Below are positions 52,341 to 61,800 of a stretch of 64,000 bases of DNA, piece after piece. The DNA lies in assembly GCA_012862575.1 (NCBI GenBank), contig BLSF01000024.1:126843-190842 (forward strand), in the 5' to 3' direction. Under the pieces are notes generated by a model. The model made no database searches, was not told the DNA's origin, and saw only the letters and a program-made list of their open reading frames with translations. Made by a program: the position numbers and the translations under genes. The stretch's first letter is position 1, and every line of letters starts with the position of its first letter. This DNA is from Parietichytrium sp. I65-24A (Eukaryota > Sar > Bigyra > Thraustochytrida > Thraustochytriidae).

Positions 52341-53387
52341 TCAAGTCTTGAGTAGAGGATCCTCCCCGTCAGCATTCCAGTCTGACTCGCTGATGGATTC
52401 CTCCGCCACCTGAGGCCGTGATGACTTGCTCTCGTTGAAAGCAGCCCTGAAAAGAGGGTGGTCGGGATTCACATCGAAGATGCATCCAGCCGACACATCA
52501 TCTGGCATACCATATCTAGTTGGCACCAACCACAAATACCATGGCCCGAGCACGTGGCATATATTTTGATACACACTCAAGTCGTATGGAGAGCTCTCGT
52601 AGAGCTCCTTCACGCGATATCCCTGCGCGGTGCGCTTGTTTTCATCCGCGCGCCGCTTCTCGCAGAATTCGATCGTTGTAAAGGCCTTAGACATGAGCCA
52701 CATGTGGAAGAAGGAGAACCCGGTGACGATGGTCCCCAGCATCGCCGCAAGAATCCAGCTAAAGACTATGAAGAAGTCGAGCACTGTCTGCATGTGGCGG
52801 CAACCGTACAAGAAACGTGGCATCAAGGTCACACAGTAGCCTATCAACGACGCTGCACCATAGATGACCAGCAAGAAGAAATACTTTTTGTTCTTGTACC
52901 CGACGCAATTTCTAATCCAGGGGCAGTAGTGATCCATCTCGAGAATGCACTCGCCCATGTTGCTACTGTGGTGGGCGCGATCCGGCTTGTACTTGCCGCA
53001 CATTCGACAAAATCTAGCCCGGCCGTCCATCTTCCGCTCCAGTCCCCGCACACCGTGAAACCCCTTATCATCCAAGGCCTCTTGCATCTTTGCAGAGAGG
53101 CCATACGACGGTGGGCAATCCGGGTCCCATGGATATATCTCTGGCACACCGCCAGGCGAGGTGAAGCTGGCGCGCAGGAAGGACACGAGCGTCAGGGCAA
53201 ACAGTACGTTCAGGACCACGATATTCACCACGTCGCTATTCGGGTACATCGAGTTCACCGGGTATCCCAGATCGGTCTGCTGCAGCGGCGGGATCAACGC
53301 CACCACCACTATAAAATAAAAGAACGACATCAGCCCCACCAGCACCGATATTGGCGCGTAGCTCCGTATGTCATTCCGCCTGGTCAT
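52341..53387 (-). CDS. DHHC-family protein S-palmitoyltransferase with DHYC active site
   Basis: 348 residues, one exon. Four membrane segments (about 12-33, 54-72, 168-190, 208-235) bracket the cytosolic cysteine-rich domain. That domain reads C127-x2-C130-x3-KPDR-x2-H140, but the next two zinc-ligand cysteines of the family are Ser141 and Met144, while Cys147 is kept; the active motif is DHYC (152-155) and not DHHC. DHYC occurs in a minority of known active palmitoyltransferases, for example yeast Akr1 and Pfa5. The C-terminal part contains SKAFTTIEFCEKR, corresponding to the family TTxE motif. Cys155 would carry the acyl intermediate. Likely Golgi, ER or plasma membrane; substrates unknown. 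The acidic C-terminus (ESISESDWNADGEDP) is soluble. Confidence 0.9.
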   Translation of the reverse strand: MTRRNDIRSYAPISVLVGLMSFFYFIVVVALIPPLQQTDLGYPVNSMYPNSDVVNIVVLNVLFALTLVSFLRASFTSPGGVPEIYPWDPDCPPSYGLSAKMQEALDDKGFHGVRGLERKMDGRARFCRMCGKYKPDRAHHSSNMGECILEMDHYCPWIRNCVGYKNKKYFFLLVIYGAASLIGYCVTLMPRFLYGCRHMQTVLDFFIVFSWILAAMLGTIVTGFSFFHMWLMSKAFTTIEFCEKRRADENKRTAQGYRVKELYESSPYDLSVYQNICHVLGPWYLWLVPTRYGMPDDVSAGCIFDVNPDHPLFRAAFNESKSSRPQVAEESISESDWNADGEDPLLKT

Positions 53388-53787
53388 CTTTCATGCGCCA
53401 ATACTCGCCGCTCGCCTTCTCCAATTTAGACCCAAACGAACCAGCTTTCCAGCGCCTCTCTTCCTGTCGATATATCTCACTATTTCAGACTCCAAAACGC
53501 TCAGACTTCTCCAGAGGAAATCTGTTATATATACTTCGTGCAGTTTATAATAAACTGGCTTGCCCGGTCCCTGCCAGCGGCGATATCCCTTATCCCTCCC
53601 GACCAGCTCGTCTAGAACGCAGGTAGCGCAGGTAGCGCGGACCTAGTCGACCACCTATGCCGACTGCGCGGACACTTTCACCGCTGTTATCGTGCGCGCG
53701 GACGCTTTTCACCGCCTCACAACACAGCGCACCGCTTCCTTAAGCTAGCCTAGTAATGCAGCTAGCACTCCTCTCTTCTCTTCTTCC

Positions 53788-53811
53788 CTCTCTCTCTCTC
53801 TCTCTCTCTCT
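53788..53811. repeat. (TC)n microsatellite
   Basis: About 12 dinucleotide units within pyrimidine-rich DNA (53760-53820). Confidence 0.95.
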
Positions 53812-54107
53812 TCTTTTCCAAACGCTAAGCTTAGCGAATCCCCTAGTCAGACGAAACGCTGTCTTGCTGTCCTACAGTTATATTTAATTAATACTTACCG
53901 CAGGACTAGCCGGTAGAAAAAGTCTTAGCAAGAGCTGTTTGTGGAGTGGAGATAGCTCAGCATTAAGGAGTTTCGCTAGTGATGAATCTGCGGATGGGTA
54001 GCAGTTGGATGCGTTGGAGTACTAGGCTAGATAGTAGCAATGTAAGTATACTACAGGGTTGTGATTGGATAATGGGAAATGTGATGTCGAAGAGACCGAA
54101 GAGATGA

Positions 54108-54180
54108 AGGAAATGAATTGAATTGAATTGAATTGACAATTGACAATTGACAATTGTTGACAGTGAATTGTGAATTGTAA
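54108..54180. repeat. AATTG / ACAATTG tandem and self-complementary array
   Basis: GAATT x4 passes into TGACAAT x3 (sharing CAATTG, itself a palindrome), then TTGACAGTGAATTGTGAATTG. The two parts can pair with each other, so a hairpin is possible. Confidence 0.85.
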
Positions 54181-55215
54181 GTTGTTTATTGTTTTCACTG
54201 AATTGAACGCGACGAACGAAGAGTGAAAGAAGCCCTGCCCTTTTGACTCCCTTGCAGCTGCAGCGCAATCTCCATCGGATGGTGAATGTAGGAAACCGCC
54301 GGACCGCAAGTCAAAGGAGCGAAACAAAAGCCTCGATGGAAGAGCTCTTCAGGGGTCCAGTATGCATACCGACCGCCGCGCGAGCTTGAACTTGAACAGA
54401 TCCGGTGAATGGTTAAAACAACGGGGCTACACACAGCCCAAGTGGAGCCCAAGTGGAGCCGCTGAGCTGAGCGCCATGCGTTCAAAGGGTTCAAAGACCC
54501 CAAACTCACGATAGCGTTGGCAGCGTCTATGGCAAAGGAGCACGAACAACCGTGAAAATAAGGAGGAGCTCAAGTCACATAGATTGTGGTACTGGGACTG
54601 AAGGCGCCTGAACTCTCCGACAACAAGTTGGAAATACGCCAGAATGTCAAGAATGTTTGCGGTTCACTTGGCAGCCCAACCGCGAAAACAAGGCCAGCAG
54701 GGTAACGAAAATCATATATAAAGGTGCCGTGAATTCTAGAGGCCGTAATTCATGGTCTCTCAGCCTCTTCGTCACAGCTCTTGATCAATTGTGTATTGGA
54801 CAAATACCCAAGGCTACCTTGGCTTTGCTGTATTGGGAGTGAAAGTGAGTCCACGGTAGCTCATTCATTCATCGTCGCTCAATTAAATGTGCTTCGGAAC
54901 GGGGAACAAAAGCCACTATGGTCTTGACTGAAAGCATGGAAGTGTCGAACAGGATCTGCAAAGAAGAAGAAGATATACCGCCGCCAGAAACGACGGGGGA
55001 GACTTGTCGCTCTTCATTCCATGGTTCTTAAGTTTACTATTTCTTGTTTCCTTGGCGCCAGAGCCAAGCTCGCAGTTCTACCAGAGGAATTTTTTTTTGT
55101 GTAGCGCTCGTACCCATACTGCCAAACACGCCTACTGGAGTAGCATGCAAGGCAGAACACGTAAAATAATGCGCTGCCCAGCAAGACAGAGTCGGCTCGC
55201 CCGCTTCCGTCCCGT

Positions 55216-55650
55216 CTATGACTGGTTTGAGTCTGGGATGTTCTCTACCGCGGCCTGAATTTTGCTCTTCCCTGATCCGTAAGCCATTCCGGCAACAAAT
55301 CCACCCGTCAAGTTGAACAGGGCTGGTGATGGCCGTCTCAAGAAAAGCAGGGACATGAGCCCGCCAGCCACGGCACCAATGCCGTAGCCCACCAGCACAT
55401 CCTCCACGGAGGCTTCCAGCGCCTTTTGCACTCTCAATTCGCTTGGCCCGCTGAAGGCCTTCTTCTCGCTGAGCTTCTCCTTGAGCTCCTCAGTGCGCAC
55501 CTTCACCTTATCCTTGAGCTCCTCCAATCCCTTCTTCACCGTCTCCGCATGGTCTCCAAACTTTTCCAGCGACAGCTCTGCCCCAAATTTGGCCTGCTCG
55601 AGCCCAGCTTTGGCCGTCTCTGCGGCGTCACGTGCGTCTCCTCCGCCCAT
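55216..55650 (-). CDS. MIC10-like MICOS subunit with N-terminal coiled coil
   Basis: 144 residues from the ATG at 55650. The C-terminal half matches MIC10: a first membrane helix with the glycine motif GYGIG (88-92) followed by LMSLLFLRR, a short positive loop, and a second helix with TGGFVAGMAYGSG (115-127); GMAY is also in human MIC10. MIC10 oligomers bend the mitochondrial inner membrane at crista junctions. Unlike the usual protein of about 75-100 residues, this one has about 75 extra N-terminal residues that are highly charged and heptad-like (EELKDKVKVRTEELKEKLSEKK), predicted coiled coil. The ATG at 55650 is the only plausible start. Confidence 0.7.
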   Translation of the reverse strand: MGGGDARDAAETAKAGLEQAKFGAELSLEKFGDHAETVKKGLEELKDKVKVRTEELKEKLSEKKAFSGPSELRVQKALEASVEDVLVGYGIGAVAGGLMSLLFLRRPSPALFNLTGGFVAGMAYGSGKSKIQAAVENIPDSNQS

Positions 55651-55721
55651 GGTATACACTAACAGCCCCAGTGCCCAGTGCCCAAGCAGTCCCCCAAGTC
55701 TCCGCTCTCCTTTGTGAGCGA

Positions 55722-55748
55722 ATGCAAACTATGCAAACTATGCAAACT
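55722..55748. repeat. ATGCAAACT triplicate in the MIC10-like promoter
   Basis: Three perfect 9-bp units, 70-100 bases upstream of the MIC10-like start codon. Confidence 0.9.
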
Positions 55749-55880
55749 ACACTCGCAAAACCAACGCGCCAGAGATGGGAGCAGCTCTTCGCACTCTTCA
55801 CACTCGTCGCTTCCCGTCCCTCACTTGCCGACTGCGTTACTTATTGTACTCAGTACGTACTGAGCGAGTCTGGAAGATTT

Positions 55881-55912
55881 TTGACTGCACTATACCTTGA
55901 CTGCACTATACC
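55881..55912. repeat. 16-bp perfect tandem duplication
   Basis: TTGACTGCACTATACC occurs twice without a gap. Confidence 0.95.
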
Positions 55913-56217
55913 TATGGCACGCACATGTGGCTCAAGTATTGCTCTAGTAGATTGTGTGATGGTGGTGGAGAGCGCTACTGTGGAGCTCTAGTAAAGTGGT
56001 GTTTGTGCGAATTCGGAGCGGAAATGAGACCGCGTGGGAATGGAATGAAAGAAATGAAATGAAAAGGCTTGTCGTGAGCTCAATGTGGACGTAGAGGTGT
56101 GGAAAGCGATGACTGGGTGTGAGGTAAGAGGCAAGAGTGGAAGAGTGGAAGAAAAATCAATGTGCAAATTGGTTCTAGTAGAGGCATACATGAGGTGAGG
56201 CATCGGGGCGCGGCGAT

Positions 56218-57520
56218 CTACTCGCCCTTCTCCGGCTGGAAGGTGTACGAGACGTACGGATACATCTCCTCGGTGCCCACCCCTGCGTCATCAGCGTGCA
56301 TCTGCATCATTCCAGACTGGTCTAAGGTTGCGTATAGTTTACCAAGCTTGTCACGCATCTTCTTCTCGTCCGACTTCTTCTTGGGCTTGACCACTGCGGC
56401 TGCGATATTGACTGGCAAACCATATCGCAGAACGGACTCCACAAAAACGCGCAAGGCTTTGGTGTGGATCCACGCCATGAAGATCTCACTGTAGTGGCTC
56501 TTGCACCAGTGCAACAGGTTATAGCGACTCTCCTCCTCCTCGCGCTTAGCCATGGTGAGCTGGTCAATCCCGTCTCCTTCGAGCTTAAGACGCTGATATG
56601 TTTCGTACGAGGTTTCAAAGTCATAATCTCGCAAGATGTATCCACTTGTCTGGGCAGGAGTTTTGAGGTCTTCAAAAAATTTCTTCAGAATCGTCACGAG
56701 ATAAATTGTGTACCCTTCCGTATCTTCGGTAATGCGCTCGGCCGAACCGGGGACCTGTGTTGCCTCTTGCGTCAGTACCAAGTTCCGACTCGAAATGAAT
56801 AAATATCAGTCCAAATACAAACAGAACACTTACCACTGGGGATCCCTTCACACTGTCTCTGTTGTCCTCAGGACCGTAGCCCACAAGGTTGCTTCCAAGA
56901 CGCTCGTAAGTCTCCAAAAAGTCTTTTTCCTTCGACTTTGGCACCACCAAAACGACAGTCTTGAGATAGGTCGAGTCATGAATTTGCTTCGGGTCAAGTC
57001 TTGGGGTCAATACCTCGTCCAGATTGGCCACCATGAGGTTGCCATCGCGCTGCCTCTGCATGGTCTGTACCTTCTGCTTCTTCTCCTGGAAGAAAGTCGC
57101 GCTCTCTTTGAGCTCCGCCTCAGTTTTTGTTGTCATGGCAACAATATTCCTGATGAGCTCGTCGATCGATCTCTGTGTCGGAAACTTTGCTGCATTCCAT
57201 CTAAAGTTCTCCAGGTACCTTCCCGGAGGGTCATTCTTGACCCCGAGCTTTTCCTTCTCCAAGTTGACCTCCTCGTGCTGCCGCTCCACCTTGCGCAGAA
57301 CGTTCTCGATGTTCGTGTCCACTTTATGCAGGAGGTCTCCGCCTGTCATCAGCTTCTCCAAAGTCCCAACTCGCAGGTCGGGAATCTCAAACCTGTGCAC
57401 TTCTGCGCACGAGCTCAGCTCCTTCTTCATCTTTTGCACGCTCGCAGTCGCCGCAGAGTCGTCACCAGGCACCGCTTCGCCCTCATTTTTTATTGCAATG
57501 AGATAGTAATTGTCCCCCAT
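56218..57520 (-). CDS. ATP6V1C: V-type ATPase subunit C (V1 sector), two exons
   Basis: Exons 57520-56834 and 56754-56218; a 79-nt GTAAGT...CACAG intron, phase 0; 407 residues, close to the known length. Subunit C links the V1 and V0 sectors as part of the peripheral stalk and is released when the pump disassembles. The most conserved block is present in exon 2: EIFMAWIHTKALRVFVESVL, then RYGLPVN and the C-terminal MYPYVSY. The acceptor choice is fixed by the family: it yields SPVVPGSAERITEDTEGY, matching the family's VVPRS-x-EDQDSY region. The N-terminal half has the expected helical VGTLEKLMTGGDLLHKVD and IVAMTTKTEAELK. Cytosolic face of vacuole or acidic compartments. Confidence 0.95.
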
Positions 57521-58818
57521 TTTGGCCTTTTACCTCTCTCACTGCTCTTTCTTTCGCCCTTTCGCCCTTTCGCTCTTCTCCGAAAACTCTGCACAATTAC
57601 ACGAACACGACCAAGAAAAGACGCGTTCACAGTTTCTCCAGAGAGAAGTGATTAGAGAGAAGAGAGATCCTTTCTTTACTTGCTTCCTTCTGTCCTTCTG
57701 TCCTTCTGTCCTTCTGTCCTTCTGTCCTTCTGTCCTTCAACAAGATGACTGAGCCGGAACTGCAGCTGCACCCACGGGACCAACGGGACCGACGATGGTA
57801 TCTTCCCTCCCTAACCTTTTTAATAGCCCCTTCTAGTCTCTCCCGCGCAGGTGTCCTCGCGCACCCCAGTTTTCTTCCCTTTCCCCCTTCCTCCTCCTGC
57901 CTGACCTGGAGCACAAAGTTCTGTTGGCAGAGGACGGTAAGGTGAGTTAGTGTATACTATAGCATCAGAGAAAATCTTTCCTCTCTCTCACCCGATTCGG
58001 CATCTGGGTACTACTATTGATAGCGCTAGGATGCAGTAACAGGGCTGGTATTCACATTATTGCGCTCTCTCTCTGTCTCTGCGAATCTCTGCGATGGATC
58101 ATGGTGGGGCTACTCGAAGACTAACATCAGCTAGGCTTCAAGTTCCTTTTCCCAAAGATTTTCTGCCGCTTTTTGCCTGGTATTCTTTGCTATTCTTTCG
58201 CCTTTTTATGCGCTTCAGTGCCTCACTAGCCCTCGGCCACCGGATGCCCTATACATACTAACAATCTCTGTAGGAACGAAAGAATGTTCTCCCGCTTTTG
58301 CTGCCACACCTTACCTTCCCATTAAAGCTTTACGTAGCCAGCCAGAGTCACTTCTCTAAGACGTAGCTACCCCATTGGTCGCGGACTGTTACGGGAGAGT
58401 GTAAGTTAAAGCAAGGTGCGTAGGTGGTCCGTGTAGTGCAAATATCAGTGTAAACGCTAGGACTCTGGTTCTAATACAAGAACCAAAGTGGGTCAAGAAA
58501 ATGAGCGCAAGAGCAAGCGCAAAGCGATGAGAGCGATGACAGCGATGGAAGTCTTCTTGTCGAACAAGGTGGAAGTATCTGCGGCGAGAGATTGAATTTT
58601 TATACATGAAATCAGAAATGCAGCTGTCTTCAAGACAGGAGTGGCGAGGACCACCGGAACCGACTTGGAGAGTTGCAGAGGGTCATCTGGGAAAGAGCTG
58701 CCGCCAACGGAGATGACCGGAGATGACCGGAGCCTCAGAATGGGAATGAGTCGTTGTAGATCAACGTGGGTTTTGTTGTTATTTTCAAGCTCTACATGAT
58801 GTTTTTGAGTGGCGCATG
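57521..58818. other. 1.3-kb spacer between V-ATPase C and dynein
   Basis: Holds an 8-bp CTTCTGTC array (57687-57738). A short plus-strand frame starting at 57745 is open for 66 codons with possible splice signals, but I cannot connect it to a protein. No other gene. Confidence 0.45.
57687..57738. repeat. 8-bp CTTCTGTC tandem array
   Basis: Six to seven perfect units, in the region upstream of the V-ATPase C start codon. Confidence 0.95.
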
Positions 58819-61800
58819 TTAATCGCTCAGCTGAGATACCAGGGCGGTTCCCCGAAGCACAAAATGCGCTGCAGTCTTATCCACTGGGAGAAGAATGTGC
58901 ATGATAAAGTTGGTCGACCGCCCTGTGGTGGACAACACTCCTCTGCGATCAGCCGTTCGGTAGAGAGGGGAGTGGTAATACTTTGGTGCGGTTGCCTGTT
59001 CACTTCCCACTGCTGGCAAGAGATGAATCGTTGGGGCTGGGCTGAACAAGATCTTGGGGGCACTGTCGGTCAGCACCCCTCTCTCTGCGTCCCATCGGGC
59101 CCCCTCCAAAAACAGCCCGTATATGTACGCGCCATCCTCAGGGGCTGCTGAGATTGTCGAAGCCGTGACATGAAACTCAAAAGTGACTTTGTCAATGGCA
59201 ACCTTGTGTCTCCGCGCAAAGTTCTGCAAAATGGCTGTGTTGAAGGATTGCGGAAAGAAGAGAGCCGAGTACCAAAACGACTTTGGCGAACCGTTTTGAA
59301 TCCAACCGCGGTAAAAATCGAGTCGCTCGAGCAGGTCTGAAATGTAGGTGCCAAGAAATTTAAGACTTGGATAGCTGCTTTTTCTCCAGGCATCAGGGAT
59401 GCGGCCTTCAAGTAAAGAGAAGAAGACTTTCTCAAGATCCTCAGACATGACAACCAGCCCCTTTGTCGCTTTGATGAGTGTCTTTAGACTGCTTCTCACC
59501 GTGTTGAGCAGTTTGTTAAAGCGCTCCAATTCCTGAGTCAACACGGTGTTCAGCGACTCCATGTAAACGATTGGATATCGCTTGCGCGCAGACTCCAGAT
59601 CAAAGTTCTCTGCCGGTAACTTGGCCAGGATAGAGTCCGCGAGATGATGAACAGTATCTTCGGGAGACTCGGACCCTGCCGCCTGACTGCGCGGCTGGGT
59701 GGAGATCAAGGCGTCGAACAAGGACTTGGTTTCTCCCCTTGCCTTGGTAATCTCTGCATTCTCGTGCAAGCCCATCACATCCGGGGAAGCATCTGGCAAG
59801 GTCTTGATGTATTCAATATACGCTGGATGAGGTGCGGGTGCCGGCACGGCATATTTTCCTTCGCTGTCGAACTTGTAGTCCGGCTGCTTGACGACATCCT
59901 TATTGAGAAATTGAGCGAGAATTGTCTGCAATGTCTTACGATCAGAGTCATCCGTAACCCTTCCACCGTAATTACACTCTCCGATGCAGTAAAGCAAAGC
60001 TTTGTACGGAATGTCCTCCTGCGCCTCTTCCACAAACAACCGAAGCTGCTTCGCGCTGATTGCCAAATCACTCTCATTGAATTCGTAAGGAATGTTCCAT
60101 CCAATCGGTCCGTAACTTCTGCGCTCCTGGATGACAGCGTGGAAGAAGCACAAGCCAAATAACAGCTTCTTGAATTCTCGAGACGCCGACGGCGCAACCG
60201 TCTCGAAAAACTCCTCCTCATTGAGTGGAGGACTTGTGTACGACCTCTGCAAATTTGCCTTTAGCCCCATAGGTGGTTCATTTGTCATCTTCACTCCATT
60301 CTGTAAGATAGAGACTGGAAATTTCTCCGATGGGTAACTCGTCAGGAACAGTCGGAATTCCGACTTGATGGGCTCTTCCTCTCCGTCCACGGGGGCGCTT
60401 GCTGCGGTGGCCCCGCCAGGGCCGCTTTCGGCACTTGCCTCGGCTGCCTCCAGAGCATCAAACCTGAGATTCAAGTTCTCTAGCAGCTGCTCCAACTTGG
60501 GCATCCAGCTTGGGTACAAGTGGCAATTTTGTAAGACGACCCAGTTGCCCTCTCGGGCTCCTTTCGCTATAAGCTTTTCAGCAAGGGTGCCCTGACCTTG
60601 GCCAAGCGATAGAGAAAAAAGCTTAACCCCCATTTCATCGGCAAACTTATTTAGGCCAGCCATTGGGTCGGACCCTGGTGACAACACAAAAACAAGCGGG
60701 GTTGTTGCCTTGGAATCCCTCCAGCACGCGTGAAGATTGAATGGCGGAGGTTCTACGAAACGCTCTCCCATTTCCTTCGACACAAAGCATCGAATTGCAG
60801 GGACGACCCGATCTGGTCTCAGGCACCGCAGCAGAACAAGACTCTCAAAAGCACTCAGCTTGTCTTTACACTTGGGAGGCAGCTCCAACAGTTCCGGAGT
60901 AGGGCTGTCAATGTACTCAGCCCACGCGCTTCCTTCCAGCTGGAGGGAATCTCGCAGTGCGGACTCAGTAGTAAAGTCAATTTTCTTCAGTATTTCCGAA
61001 AACATCTCCAGGTCATCCCATGCCTTGTCCGAGAGAAAAGCTTGGTACGGGTTTGCAGGCACCTCGCCGCTGCGCACCGAGCCCGTGAGCAGGAATCGAA
61101 ACAAAATTGTCTCCGAATTGAGCGAAGGCTTCGGCTTCGAAAGTCCCTTTCCAGACCCTGACGAGTCTTCCCCTCCAGGTTTATTCGAACCCTCGTCTGC
61201 ATCGTGAAGTGACATGAGCCGCACGCATAGTAGAAACGAGAACAGGAGTTTGTCCTTTTCGAAGAGCGACCTGCAAATGTTCTGATAGAGAAGGACGGTA
61301 AAATACTCCTGCAAATTCTTCAAACGCAATGGAATATTATCTGGATCATCCGTCACCCGGCGCGAGTCATTGATGCTGCTCACATACAAGTTCACAAACC
61401 AACCAAGGGAGTATTGATACATCGGGTCGACGTATCCAAGATCTGCAACACAGAAGAACATCAAGGCTGCTCGCTTTGCGATCGGAACATACGCTTTTCG
61501 AGCTTGCTCGATTTTCTCCGCAGTCTTGTCGGCGACCTCCTGTTTCTCGGAAATTTCTTTTGCCACCGTTCGCGATTTGGAGAGCACGTCAATTGCGGTT
61601 GCATCTTCCAAAATATTCCCTTGAGAGGAGCTCATGACATGCAGAATCTTATCTTCGATCTCCTTGAGCATGTTCTTGTTCTTCGAAGTTTCCAAAATCA
61701 GCTGGCTCTTTTCCTTTTCGAGGTCAGGGCGCTCTTTAGCCACGACGATTCCAAGAAGCTGATCTTCAAGACCCACTGGTGTAATCATAAAGTTAAGCAA

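Larger units (their letters stand above)
53388..55215. other. 1.8-kb intergenic region, no supported gene
   Basis: Holds a (TC)n tract (53788-53811), AATTG/ACAATTG tandem DNA with a TGACAGTGA word (54108-54180), and an 11-bp CCCAAGTGGAG duplication (about 54437-54458). Open frames here are short, overlapping and without family similarity. Confidence 0.45.
55651..56217. other. Spacer between MIC10-like and V-ATPase C genes
   Basis: Carries ATGCAAACT x3 (55722-55748) and a perfect 16-bp tandem duplication (55881-55896 and 55897-55912). No gene. Confidence 0.5.

Noticed and set aside
57745-57945. 66-codon plus-strand frame starting MTEPELQLHPRDQ with GTAAG/GTGAGT words near its end
   Set aside because: Could be a first exon, but no downstream exon is recognisable before the dynein gene.
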